From Bimastos eiseni (taxonomy: Eukaryota > Annelida > Clitellata > Crassiclitellata > Lumbricidae): a stretch of 64,000 nt of DNA. Below the pieces are notes generated by a model that did no database searches, was not told the DNA's origin, and saw only the letters and a list, made by a program, of their open reading frames with translations. This document shows, piece after piece, positions 51,101 through 59,717 of the stretch (positions are counted from its first letter, which is position 1; each line of letters begins with the position of its first letter). Location: contig OY365813.1 of the NCBI GenBank assembly GCA_959347315.1, positions 34,472,893 to 34,536,892 on the forward strand, written 5' to 3'. The translations under genes were made by a program, and so were the position numbers.

Positions 51101-52620
51101 GACGCTTCTTGACGAACTGTTCCGTCTGCGTACCAAAGAGTTTCTTCTTCGGTAGGAGACTCCAGGTGAGTGTTGGAAAGTTCTGAATCAGCTGAAAAGA
51201 ATAATACTATGTAATGTAATCAAGCATTTACATAGCGCCGCTCAAATCAGCAATGCTCTCAACAGGTGTCTGTGCCTGGGCAAGGGAACAGAAAAGTCCT
51301 AAGGCATCTTTGAAACAGATGAGATGGTCAATAAAATTGATAGACAGAGGGTCAAGATCCAGATAGTCTGGCAGGCAGACAGTCAGACGGCTAAGGTGGA
51401 TGGTGTTTGGAGTTGAAACAGCGAGGGAGGTAGGAGTAAGAGGAGTAACCAGGATAGTTATTGTGACAATGCAGTGTTTTCAGCTGTGAGTGAAAGACCT
51501 TTGGGGATACAGCTCGCACGATGGATCGGATAATTGTCTTAATACATATTATGTGATTCACAGTACGTCACATTTTCATCTCATCCAATTAAATTACCAT
51601 AATGTTAAATATCCCAGCCATCTGTTAGTGGAAATCTGTTGGTTGGTTCCACGCCTGTGCGTGGACCCACCACTGGCAACTCTTTTCAGCTTATTGTGCG
51701 TAGTTTCACTAACAGAGATATGTTACTCATTCACTATGACATTTAATATCACATAGCCCAGAGAGCACCTCAAGGTAGATATCTTGAATGGGCGCTGTAT
51801 AAAGGCTCCATTACATTACATATATTACTGCGCGTAAGTACGAGCATACATCTACCTTTTCGTGCAACGTGTGAAAATCGCTGTAGCGATGTCGAACACA
51901 CCACTTATGCAGCCCAACGCTTACTTCGACAATGTACACCTGAAACCATTCGACAAAGACAGCTATACAGTGAGATATAGCAAGTAGGAAGACTTAAAAG
52001 TTAACCCCTTAAAATAGTAAAGGCTTCTCCAATAAGTAGGTCAGCACTTGGAATTTAAATAACATCATACCAAAAACCAGACAAAACAATTTTACAGACA
52101 TATACTATGCTTTAATTTCACTGTATGTTTTATTTGTTTTGAAAACGTGGTGCGCAAACTTAGGATATGGCTTCTGGTGCCTAAAATTCGGCTGTAATAC
52201 AAACAATCATTTACTCTTGCGGCCGAACGCGTGCAAAAATGAGCGGATGAAGAAATGCACGCGTACGCAATCTTCCTCGAGTGCGAACTGTTCTAAAATA
52301 CCTATGTCCTTACAATATGCCTCGTGAGAGTCGGTAAGGGTTAGGTTAGGCGTATTGAGGGTCGGTAAGGGTCAGGATTAGAATTAGTGACGTTTTTACT
52401 TAATTATATATGAGAAAACCATCGGCCACAGAAATAATTTCTGCGTGCGCTTCGTGGCCGAATATTCGGCCGCAAAAGCACCGCGCGTAAAATTACGTCA
52501 CGACTCGGCACATGATCTTGGAAGCTGGCGTACCGTGTGATCTTCAACATACTCCGCACCGATTATCTTTAAAGTTCGCGTAGGGCTAAACGTCTCAGCG
52601 GATCGTCTGAAATGAGCCAT
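34744..52620 (-). CDS. NISCH: Nischarin: PX domain, leucine-rich repeats and C-terminal scaffold
   Basis: Exons (minus, 5' to 3'): 52620-52534, 51939-51856, 51191-51009, 50413-50365, 49878-49783, 49221-49154, 48821-48726, 48144-48049, 47658-47521, 47064-46836, 46290-46232, 45637-45509, 44690-44577, 43500-43299, 41902-41811, 38380-34744. Phases agree at every junction except the last: 41811 exits in phase 0 while the best acceptor of the last exon (38380) needs phase 2, so one small exon or another acceptor is still missing. About 1,780 codons, somewhat longer than human nischarin (about 1,500). Family markers: PX motif [81 protein letters not shown] and [12 protein letters not shown]. Nischarin is a cytosolic/endosomal scaffold that binds phosphoinositides through PX and contacts integrin alpha-5, PAK, LKB1, Rac and IRS proteins in mammals (family knowledge). 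Confidence 0.93.
38785..39065 (+). mobile_element. Decayed LINE endonuclease/RT C-terminal fragment
   Basis: A plus-strand frame reads [20 protein letters not shown] and then [15 protein letters not shown], resembling the RGR-R-RTTWLDN...A-DR--W end of LINE polyproteins, as better preserved at 57945-58350. Stops and frameshifts present. Confidence 0.45.
40278..41082. mobile_element. hAT-type MITE with perfect 8-bp target duplication
   Basis: The ends are tagagctgcacca and, inverted, cggtacagctcta (tagagctg exact on both sides). Both flanks carry CAAACAGT (40270-40277 and 41083-41090). Subterminal regions are rich in atcggc/gccgat, including a 22-bp palindrome near 40291-40312. Internally a gctgttgt.cagagtgagt block occurs twice (about 40550 and 40932). 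No transposase frame, so it is non-autonomous. Confidence 0.8.
41811..44690 (-). CDS. NISCH: NISCH linker exons (44690-44577, 43500-43299, 41902-41811)
   Basis: 44690-44577 reads [20 protein letters not shown], matching the KELDTVEVLKAIQKAKE region of vertebrates. 43500-43299 is a low-complexity Ser/Pro/Ala linker ([19 protein letters not shown]...). 41902-41811, entered in phase 1 at a ccacag acceptor, reads [14 protein letters not shown] and resembles the short helix after the acidic linker. The last of these is the least certain. A minisatellite with a SINE inside it lies between the last two exons. Confidence 0.65.
41985..42182. repeat. GAGA/GACA microsatellite
   Basis: Runs of gaga and gaca just past the NISCH linker exon at 41902. 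Confidence 0.85.
42630..42952. repeat. 42-bp minisatellite
   Basis: About five tandem copies of a 42-bp unit containing catttagaaaaccaagaa and ccagaaacaaaccaagtg, then shorter decayed units. Because 42 is divisible by three, several frames stay open on both strands (for example [13 protein letters not shown] repeated). It lies in a NISCH intron; the array resumes at 43195-43260 after a SINE insertion. Confidence 0.85.
42953..43192 (+). mobile_element. CORE-like tRNA SINE, family 1 (no U2 head), inserted in the 42-bp minisatellite
   Basis: tRNA-like head ggcacggtggctgattggtaagagc with A-box-like tggctgattgg, B box gggttcgacc, then the gtgtaggaaccttgagcaagtcctt block, caattgctctgcagtac and a 3' part gaagaagggcagtatcaaattt followed by an A-rich tail. 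The copy at 54138-54440 is about as complete and carries an additional U2 snRNA head. Confidence 0.75.
43555..43800 (-). mobile_element. Dispersed repeat with LINE-type tail
   Basis: The reversed tail tagcaccccttcaaaatatatgatcataggcgctctctgcac is followed by the gtggttggcccacgaacaagcgt...tggctgggatgttcag core shared with 9531. Same layout as 34340-34535 in reverse. Confidence 0.6.
45045..45335 (+). mobile_element. LINE reverse transcriptase C-terminal fragment
   Basis: Frames read [20 protein letters not shown] and then LR, the RAFSxxGPxxWNSLPxxLR motif of CR1/L2-type elements. The tail gagcacctctgaatagttatcttgaagaggtgctatataaatt is followed by short gattgatt repeats. Inside a NISCH intron on the opposite strand. 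Confidence 0.75.
45509..49878 (-). CDS. NISCH: NISCH central exons: post-PX region and leucine-rich repeats
   Basis: Exons 49878-49783, 49221-49154, 48821-48726 and 48144-48049 encode the post-PX part, including [11 protein letters not shown] and [17 protein letters not shown]. Exons 47658-47521, 47064-46836, 46290-46232 and 45637-45509 encode the repeats: [77 protein letters not shown] and [12 protein letters not shown], then the LRR cap [16 protein letters not shown]. The 59-bp exon 46290-46232 was placed by phase and homology. Confidence 0.9.
45945..46215 (+). mobile_element. tRNA-derived SINE, family 2
   Basis: gaattcgatgcg (B-box-like), gactagtccttctttcactagg, gcatggctgccgacggttaa, attcgactcctgtaataac, tcatttgaaaataaacga and an ATT tail. 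It ends about 16 bp from the donor of the 59-bp NISCH exon. Confidence 0.7.
47690..48000 (-). mobile_element. tRNA-derived SINE, family 2
   Basis: AAT-rich start, ttcgtttaattttaaactgacag, gccatgcaaggcacccatta, gcctagcgaaagaaggacta and atcgaactcggctctgcacccca. It sits between two NISCH exons. Confidence 0.7.
49905..50105. repeat. 21-bp minisatellite
   Basis: About nine copies of a unit like ccacttctacagatggttaat between NISCH exons. The 21-bp period keeps minus-strand frames open (LTICRSG-type repeats). Not coding by phase. Confidence 0.85.
50365..51939 (-). CDS. NISCH: NISCH PX-domain exons (51939-51856, 51191-51009, 50413-50365)
   Basis: Phase 0 exons encode [20 protein letters not shown], then the proline-containing [13 protein letters not shown] loop and the helix [17 protein letters not shown] ending [10 protein letters not shown], then [23 protein letters not shown] carries the PX arginine that contacts the phosphoinositide 3-phosphate in canonical domains. 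The order and spacing follow vertebrate nischarin. Confidence 0.9.
50870..50955 (+). repeat. Dispersed 100-bp repeat
   Basis: gtttaacaacacagatcattagtgtcgcccacctcctttatccaggctttggactggcac. Same orientation as 30060 and 61985. Confidence 0.6.
51590..51820 (+). mobile_element. Dispersed repeat with LINE-type tail
   Basis: aatatcccagccatctgttag, ggttggttccacgcctgtgcgtgg and ccaccactggcaactct, then cccagagagcacctcaaggtagatatcttgaatgggcgctgtataaa. Parallel to 34340-34535. Confidence 0.6.
52140..52500. repeat. Inverted-repeat block next to NISCH exon 1
   Basis: ggtgcctaaaattcggc...cttgcggccgaacg on the left is roughly mirrored by gtggccgaatattcggcc...gcaaaagcacc on the right. The 16-bp palindrome ggccgaatattcggcc is at 52456-52471. 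The middle has gtcggtaagggt repeats. It may be an old DNA transposon; no target duplication found. Confidence 0.4.
52534..52620 (-). CDS. NISCH: NISCH first coding exon
   Basis: A 29-codon exon from ATG at 52620, [12 protein letters not shown]... to EYVEDHT, with donor gtacgc in phase 0. It joins VYIVEV of the next exon, giving EDHTVYIVEV, equivalent to the DTYTVYIIQV start of the vertebrate PX domain. The ORF listing misses it because it is short. No upstream in-frame Met was sought beyond the stop TAG just before the ATG. Confidence 0.85.
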
Positions 52621-53592
52621 TAGAAAAAATATTTCTCGTATCGGTAATAGTCTATAATCATCGAACTAAATCTAGAAAAATGACAACTATGACACAGAAT
52701 CTGGTGACATATCCGCCTACTTTGACCAAAACGAAACACCGAATACGCATCACGCACAAGAATCCACATGCGCCTTTAAAATGTCACTTTACCATAAAAT
52801 CGTATAAAATTAATCCTATCGATTTTTTAATAAATTTTAATGCAACTGCTAGCAAACCTAAGCACTGTCAAAATCAGATCGCAGCTTAGAGTTTTTCAAA
52901 GGAATCCGTCAAGGCAAGGATATTCTTCGGTTTCATTTTGTGAAGAGTATGAACAAATACAGAAATAGCCTGAATTAATCGAAAACACCGTATTTCCCGT
53001 ATCAATTATCAACAGTATCATTAGTACCACAACAAACGAATATACAATAAAAATCGATAGACACCAAAAAATTAACTAATTTTCAACCCCAGTCATACAT
53101 TTATTATGCATTAGTGTACTGCTGTAGTGAGCAATAAAGATGATTGAAATTTGATTGAGGACAAATAGCATATAACTCTTACTGAAACAATTGCAAATCA
53201 AAATTCAGTTATAGGCTTAAAGTCGATTATTATTTAAAAATTTATTGCACGGATTCCTTGAAATGCGCTATAAACGTTTGACTTTCACGCAGTTGGGAGA
53301 AAGATGTCAAACTGTGTTGTTGTGTGATCTTTAGACGCATAGAAAATACTATTTTTCGTCACGTTTTTTTGTGTGCAAGGTTTACTTTTCTAAAGCCATG
53401 AAACTTGTGCCCAAAAGTCGACTCACGAAAGTAAACATTTCGTGGTAAGTCACTTTGGCCCAGTTTGTAGTTTACTCTACTTGACATTTCCTTGTATTAT
53501 CGTTCACGTGTCCTGAATGGTTTCAAGTTTCTACAATAGCTAACCTCTTACTGGCATCAAAACACACCTAAGCACATCTTCACTCACCTCTC

Positions 53593-53966
53593 CAGTGGCG
53601 TCGCTAGGATTAGAGGCCAGAGAAGGCAGATTGGATATGATGGGAGTGGGGATGGTCTACTGTGGCCCTTACTTAACCCCACGTTTTTTTGTAAATAACA
53701 ATGTAACAATAATCATTTGTTGGCAACGATGCCGTCATAATCATGCAACAGCGTTACAGCGGTACTATTCAACCGGTAACCGGCTAGATGATGCATACAG
53801 TAGGCTAATGCAAGTTCATGCAACGAATATCATGCAAGAAATTTCTGCCACCGCAGAATGATTATAGCTAGCTGGCAGCAGTATCTAGTGATTTTCACTG
53901 GAAAACATATTTTATTAAAAATAATTAAAAACCCAGGGGAGGCACGATGGTAGCGGCACGCCACTG
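53593..53966. mobile_element. hAT MITE with CAGTGGCGT termini
   Basis: It starts cagtggcgtcgctagg and ends gcggcacgccactg, nine exact terminal inverted bases. Flanks are CACCTCTC (53585-53592) and CATCTCTC (53967-53974), an 8-bp target duplication with one mismatch. At 374 bp it has no transposase. Its termini resemble the 5' end of the larger hAT element at 55378, its likely source of mobilisation (inference). Confidence 0.8.
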
Positions 53967-54137
53967 CATCTCTCTATGGCCTGGTCCCACGACATTTACA
54001 GGCATCTCGAATATTCTCTAATAATAATATTTGTTTATTGACACACCACAACTCTACAGGTTTAAACTATAATACCAGAGGGGAAATTACTAAGTCTGTG
54101 CATTGTTAACTATAATCACCATGGTCATCTAGGCATC

Positions 54138-54440
54138 ATCGCTTCTTGGCCTTTTGGCTGAGGTCTAAGTGTAGTATCTGTTCTTATCAGCTTAATATCT
54201 GTTGTGTGGCACAGTGGCCAATCGGTTAGAGCGGTCAGCCCGTAACATTCAGTGTGCGCTGATTGAGCGGGTTCGACCCTCGTCCAGGGAGTCACTGTGT
54301 AGGGACTTTGAGCAAGTCCTTCGCGCACAATTGCTCTGCATTACAACTGCAGCTACGCCATCAAGGCGTGTGCACTTCTAAGCAAAAGATATTGGAAGAA
54401 GGTGATATCAAATTTAGGTAATTAAAGTAAAATAAACTAT
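54138..54440 (+). mobile_element. U2 snRNA 5' domain fused to a tRNA-derived SINE
   Basis: 54138-54201 (atcgcttcttggccttttgg, then a gtgtagtatctgttcttatc block and taatatctg) matches the first 60-odd nucleotides of U2 snRNA from nucleotide 1, including the branch-point recognition sequence gtagta. At about 54203 it passes directly into gtggcacagtggccaatcgg, the tRNA-like head of SINE family 1 (B box gggttcgaccc at 54269-54279), then the gtgtagggactttgagcaag block and the same 3' part as the copy at 42953-43192. The U2 part stops before the Sm site, so this is not a functional U2 gene. Confidence 0.8.
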
Positions 54441-55824
54441 TTAATATCCTAGGAATTATGGTCTTTGGCCAATTCTTCCTCCAGAGTTAAATACACCTAG
54501 CAACAGAACAGATTATCTCATAATGTAGCTGTGAATTATCATCCTGCAGGGCACTGATCATAGCCGTCGGCATCGCATCTTTCACCTTTGCAAGACGATC
54601 TGTTGACAAGAATCGCCTGGAGATGATGAGAAGCAAACAGCGAATCAAGGAGGCACGAATGCAAGACGACGCCGCCCACTTCGCTCAAAAGTCATCCAAC
54701 AGCTGAGGATCTTGAATAAAGACAGTTGACGATTCACGACTAAAAGTCCCAACTCAAGCCAGAAAACAGTGTGGGGATAACTCTTTGAGAAAAATAATCA
54801 ACTTTTTTGCAATGATTTATTTGGGGTTTAAACCTGTAAATCCCCAGAAACTTTGGCGTTTCCTCGCATATCTGACAAGAAAGCTATTCGACCTAACAGT
54901 GAACCTGCTTGTCGGAAATTATTAGCATCTAAAATGGAATATGTTGACAATTGTTTGCTCCAATGTTAAACATGTCAAGCTCTACTCAATGACATGGCCA
55001 AGAAACAATGTCAGAGGTTTTGCCTTCAGAAAAACTAATAATTTATTAGAATGATTTATTGGGATTTTTAACCCATTAATCCCCCAAAACTGCGGCATTC
55101 TCTTACTCTAACAGGAAAGCTAAATATATTGGAGCCTAGACAACATAACTGTGAACTAGTTTTTGGGTAATTATTAACATCCAAAATCGAGCTAGATGCG
55201 AGGAATAATTATGTTGACAATTGTGTGCTCTTACAATACAAAACATTGTGCTTGGATGCTTTGTAACTTCCCTTTCAAATACCTAATTCTTAGTATGTCC
55301 TACCATCTGGTAAGACCTAGTTCACAATTGCAATTTTTAGTTAACAATTACAACAATTGAGTTATAAAAGCGCCAGTCAGTGGCGTAGCAATCGGTTGTG
55401 CAGACTGTGCAGTGCACAGGGGCCCCCGACGGTCAGAGGGCCCCTGACAGCGAGTAGAGGTTTTTTTACTTTTCAGAATGTAATGAAAAAAAATTGACAA
55501 TAATTGACAATGCCATCGAATGACACTTAAAATTATTATTATTATTACTTAATTACATTTTGTGTACAGCGTACAAATTCAACTGGCTGATGGCTCTATT
55601 ATTATATCGTTTAAAGGCAACCTGTGTTAATTTGGCTGTGTACTACTATAATTATTGTAACAAAAATCTTACTCTTAACTCTTTGTAGGCTTACTTTTTG
55701 CAGCCTTTGGTTGGTCGGAAGTAGATTTGTTCATTTGCTGACGTAATACGTCGGCATATACGTCAGACGTATAAATATATTATATTTTGATTTCACGTTG
55801 ATGTAACATCATTAAAAACAAAGA

Positions 55825-56155
55825 AGAAATATATCTACAATCAGTGCAACAAATAGTTTATACGGATCGTCATTTATTCACATCGTCACATGAGAATTTA
55901 TATGGTGAAAATGTATTTTTTTAACAGTTTTCAGAAAAGTGTACTTTGAAAATACACTTGAGATTTCATACTGGAGAAAAACCATTTGGTTGCAATCAGT
56001 GCAACAAACAGTTTTCGCAGATCAGTGATTTGAATAGTCACTTGAGAGTTCATACTGGAGAAAAACTATTGTGTTGCAGTTAGTGCAACAAAAATTTTCA
56101 ACAGAATTGTACTTTGACAAGACATGAGAAATCATACTCGAGAAAAACCATAACT
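55825..56155 (+). pseudogene. Degenerate C2H2 zinc-finger array
   Basis: The frame from about 55927 reads [50 protein letters not shown], a stop, then CNKNFQQNCTLTRHEKS. An earlier, more broken finger is at 55825-55920 (NQCNK). HTGEKP linkers identify it as Kruppel-type. Stops and lost cysteines make it a pseudogene. It lies between the hAT 5' terminus and the transposase frame, so it is either captured host sequence or a piece of an older gene the element landed in. Confidence 0.75.
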
Positions 56156-56265
56156 TTGTTTTGTAGTACTTTGTGTAACTTAAATCATATTTAAATCAAA
56201 TTGACAATTCCATAATTGCTTGAAAATTATTATAATAAAATTTTAATCACCGCACCCTCTCAGCT

Positions 56266-57943
56266 ATGTCTAAATCTTATTTAAGTGGCGCTGCTAAACG
56301 AAAAGTACGCGAAGAACGTGCAAAGAATGCCGCCAAAATGCCGAAAATTCCTGCATTTCTGAAGTATTTAGATAGCGAACCGGCATCGGTGATTACATCA
56401 CCCGTGAAGACAGAATCGCATTCAGCTTTAATCAGTGCAGAGGTGGCAGTGACTGGATATCGGCACTGAGCAGAATAGCACTTCGGAGACTACGATAACA
56501 GTTACATTACCAATGGTTTCGGACAACGAAAACGAAGACACCTCATTGTTCTCAATTACTTCAAATGTTGTTCAGGGCAATATTGAGAATCCTGGTCAAT
56601 CGCTAACTGCTAAAAAACATCCCAGTGACAAAACCAATTTCAGAGAGCATTTGACACATGAAGATAAACAATTGGTCATTTCTTTTGGTCCGTGTCAACC
56701 TGCTGGCCCGTTTCCACGAGATCCTGCTCAGAAAGGACGATGCTTCTCCGAGTCATTTTACACCAAAGTCAGTCAAGCTGGGGTAAAACTAAAACGTGCT
56801 ACTCTATCTTACTCGCCTAGTGGCGACTGTGTTTATTGTCATGCCTGTTGGCTGTTCGCAAAAAACCGTGACACGTCTTGGATAAGAGGATTTCGTGACT
56901 GGAGACACCTTACTAGTGCACTGGATACCCATGAAAGATCTGTCGATCACATACAATGTTGCATGGCTCTGGAGCAGTGGCGCTTCAACAAAACACTAAC
57001 AGCCGAAATGGAAGATGGTATACGAAAAGAAGCAAGTTACTGGAAGCAAGTTCTTGACAGAATAATTAACGTCACGCTCATGCTGGCGGAGTCTAATTTG
57101 GCTTTCAGGGGCCACAGGGAACATAATGGTAGGACTAACAGCAGTAAAAACAGTGGCAATTTCCTTTCTGTCATCAGCTTGCTTGCACGTTACGATCCTG
57201 TTCTTGAAAAACTGCTAAGAATGCCTGAAGGCACTGTGAAGTACCTCAGTCCCACCATACAAAATGAAGTGATTAGCATGGTGGCACGATGCATCAAAGA
57301 AGACATACTTAAAAATATCAAAGCTGCGCCCTTCTTCTCAGCTATGGTGGACACCACCCAAGATATCAGTAAAATTGATCAACTTAGTCAAGTCATTCGT
57401 TACGTCAGTATAGAAACAGACAGTTCCGGCAAGCCTGAACGATTAAAAATTTGCGAATCATTTATGGGCTTTTTGGTAGTTGATGATCAATCTGCTAGCG
57501 GTCTCTGTGACACGGTTATGAACAATTGCATTAAAGACAACGGCTTGGAACTCGCAAAACTGCGTGGTCAAGGCGACTTGAGTAAAGCGAATGATCTGAT
57601 CAAGGCATCATATGAGAAATTTCAGAACATGCGAAATGAGTACGATTTTATCCGCGATACTGCTGTTAGCATGGCAAAAGCTTGGAGCATTAAAGATCAC
57701 TTTGAAGACCGGCGTTTTAAAAGGGCAAAGCGACTATTTGATGAAATATGTCATGACGAATCTCCTGCGTCAACCGAGACACGTTTCAGAGTGCATGTGT
57801 TTCTGGCTACGGTGGATAGAGCATGTGGACAAATCAAACAACGATTTCTTAGCCTTAGTTCGTTGGCTCTGTTGCCTTCGACACTGCTGGATGAGAGTTC
57901 TCATTTTAATATTCCGTATTGTATGCGTCATAAAGATATGTGA
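56266..57943 (+). pseudogene. hAT transposase (zinc finger MYM-type 1-like), frameshifted, internally deleted and truncated
   Basis: The N terminus (56266-56469) reads SGAAKRKVREERAKNAAKMP and KIPAFLKYL, typical of this group. A frameshift near 56455 leads to the frame ending at 57943. That frame has the TTF-type zinc-binding region (GPCQPAGPFPRDPAQKGRCF, YCHACWLFA, GFRDWRHLTSALDTHERSVD), the DUF4371 region (NFLSVISLLARYDPVLEKLL, MVDTTQDISK) and then jumps at about 57573 from KLRGQ to GDLSKANDL. The following GYDGA-type catalytic block and about 100 residues usual in the family are missing. The C-terminal dimerisation helix region is also absent. Inactive as it stands. Confidence 0.8.
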
Positions 57944-57944
57944 T

Positions 57945-58350
57945 GTCAATAAAGAAAGAGGAAGAGAAATGCATTCAAGCATTTGAGAACAAGTGCATGA
58001 GGACACTGCTCAGAATTCCATGGACAGCAATGGTGCCCACCCAACAAGTGCATCAAATGGCGAAAGTTGACTGCAAACTGTTGGGTCACATCAAATCCAG
58101 AAAACTGCGGTACTTCGGGCACATCGTGAGACAGCCTAAAGACAGTGTTGAGAACAGTGTGATGTTGGGTATAGTGGAAGGAAGCCGAAGTCGTGGAAGA
58201 TCCAGAATCTGCTGGTTTGACAATGTCATGGCGTGGACTGGTTTAAAAGGCACAAGCTTAATGAACATCGTACGAGACAGAAAGCATTGGACATCACTTT
58301 CCCATTCATGTAGTCAACCGTCACGAAGCGACGATGACGATGTGACACCA
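57945..58350 (+). mobile_element. LINE polyprotein C-terminal fragment
   Basis: The frame reads AFENKCMRTLLRIPWTAMVP, KSRKLRYFGHIVRQPKDSVE, GSRSRGRSRICWFDNVMAWT and DRKHWTSLSHSCSQPSRSDD. Motifs R-K-L-R-Y-F-G-H and G-R-[SP]-R-x-x-W-x-D-N are the end of many LINE reverse transcriptases. A clade different from the CR1/L2-like copies; RTE-like is likely. 5' truncated against the hAT transposase. Confidence 0.75.
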
Positions 58351-58488
58351 CATGACATGTACGTCATAATTCGAAAATTATATTTGAGTAGGCCTACGTA
58401 CATACTTTCGGGACCCCTCCCCACCATACGCACCCGTACGCAAAACCGCCGAAATGCGAAACCTCCCTCCCTCTCGCTGCGTACGTAA

Positions 58489-58894
58489 CAGTGATGTCGT
58501 CGAGTCCACCTAAGCCGAGTCCAGAGTTGCTAGAGTCCGAGTCCCAACTGTCCAAGTCCCAGTCCAAGTACACGAAAACACACAATAAAAGGTCTTGTTG
58601 GAAATCGACAGTTCAATATATGTTACATCAGCGCATGGAATTAACGTAGGATGTCAAAAACATAATAATACAATTGATCAAAAGTTACTTTAATTTATCC
58701 AAATTACTTTCATGAGCACAAAAGTCTTTGTTGTGGAGTTTGGGCACTGAAACACAGGGTTCCATTATCCCTTATAAAATTAGAGTCAAGGGCTTCGAGT
58801 CTGAGTCCGAGTCATGTCATTACGAGTCCGAGATCTCCGAAAAACGGTCTCGAGTCAGACTAGTCCTTCGCCGGACTCGAGTACTACATCACTG
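58489..58894. mobile_element. hAT-like MITE with perfect 8-bp target duplication
   Basis: It starts cagtgatgtcgtcgagtcc and ends ggactcgagtactacatcactg, terminal inverted repeats of about 20 bp with small differences. Both flanks are GTACGTAA (58481-58488, 58895-58902). Subterminal gagtcc/gagtccgag repeats occur on both sides. No coding capacity. Confidence 0.85.
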
Positions 58895-59155
58895 GTACGT
58901 AATATGTGGACTCCTCCTTACCTGGATCTTAAACTAAGATTTACTGGAACTGACTTACTCCTAATGCTAACCAAAATTTTGAAACTAAACACTAAGTATG
59001 TATTTGAGTGCTGTTTTGTTGAGAATAATGACCAGGATTATCAGAATAATTAATTAGTGTCAAGCCCGTTACACACGATGACGCTAGTGTCGCTGTGTTT
59101 TTAAAAGGACTTTACGCATGAACAAAACTACATCCAATATTTACTCTTTGTGTCT

Positions 59156-59271
59156 ATGGCTAGCTCACCACGTCGTTATGTTTACTCTCCGAACGCCCGA
59201 AAAAGTTTAAAAGATTTGGACATTTCGTGCGAATATTTCAGAATTTCTCAGCTCCGTGTAAATGACGACTG
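59156..59271 (+). CDS. Possible first exon of the 5-phosphatase gene
   Basis: ATG at 59156 opens MASSPRRYVYSPNARKSLKD and then ISCEYFRISQLR before a stop. A donor within ctccgtgtaaat would lead towards LYLLTWNVGE of the next exon, similar to the QLRVYLLTWNV start of other family members. The phases available (0 or 1) do not match the phase-2 acceptor at 59718, so either an exon is missing between them or this is not an exon. Confidence 0.2.
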
Positions 59272-59717
59272 ATTTTAGGCAAGAGATGAGATCTTGTAGT
59301 TGTTTGCACCGACCGATTGTCAAAATGTTCATCCTCCTCTTAGATCGTTATCCTAAACTTCCGGCCCATTTTAACTATTATCTGGTCATTTTTATAGCGC
59401 TTGTTTTTAACAGAAGTCAAATCTTGTATCGTTGATGATTATATACGTGTTTATTACATGACGACTATTTCCTGAAATCCCGGGATCACTGAAAGTCTAT
59501 TAAAACTGCAATGATGAGGTATTAGCAACGCCTATTTTGACAAGTTTTGCTTTCATCCAGTGTTGAAACTTTACGAGCCTCAGTTGGCCCTTGATTTTTA
59601 GTTTTAGACATTTTGTTGACGTCATAGTTTAACGACAGAGTATTGCCTACCATGTGGTGATGCAGTTGTTCTGCATTATCAATGGGAAATTCTGATGAAA
59701 TTCTGAAAATGTTGTAG

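Larger units (their letters stand above)
55378..57943 (+). mobile_element. Decayed hAT transposon (ZMYM1-like type)
   Basis: The 5' end cagtggcgtagcaatcgg followed by ggggcccccgacgg...agggcccctgac is the typical start of ZMYM-type hAT elements. It contains C2H2 zinc-finger sequence (55825-56155) and a broken transposase (56266-57943). No 3' terminal repeat was found; LINE sequence starts right at the end of the transposase frame and may have replaced it. Confidence 0.65.
52621..59717. other. 7-kb interval between divergent NISCH and 5-phosphatase genes
   Basis: Expected to hold both promoters. Apart from mobile elements listed separately no exon was firmly recognised. 52650-53590 and 54450-55370 are AT-rich with no recognisable feature; 58900-59715 is also featureless except for a possible short first exon at 59156. 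Confidence 0.6.

Noticed and set aside
54138..54201. Functional U2 snRNA gene
   Set aside because: It stops before the Sm site and the 3' stem-loops and runs directly into a SINE.
55825..56155. Intact zinc-finger gene
   Set aside because: In-frame stop within the array, lost cysteines and no start or upstream exon.
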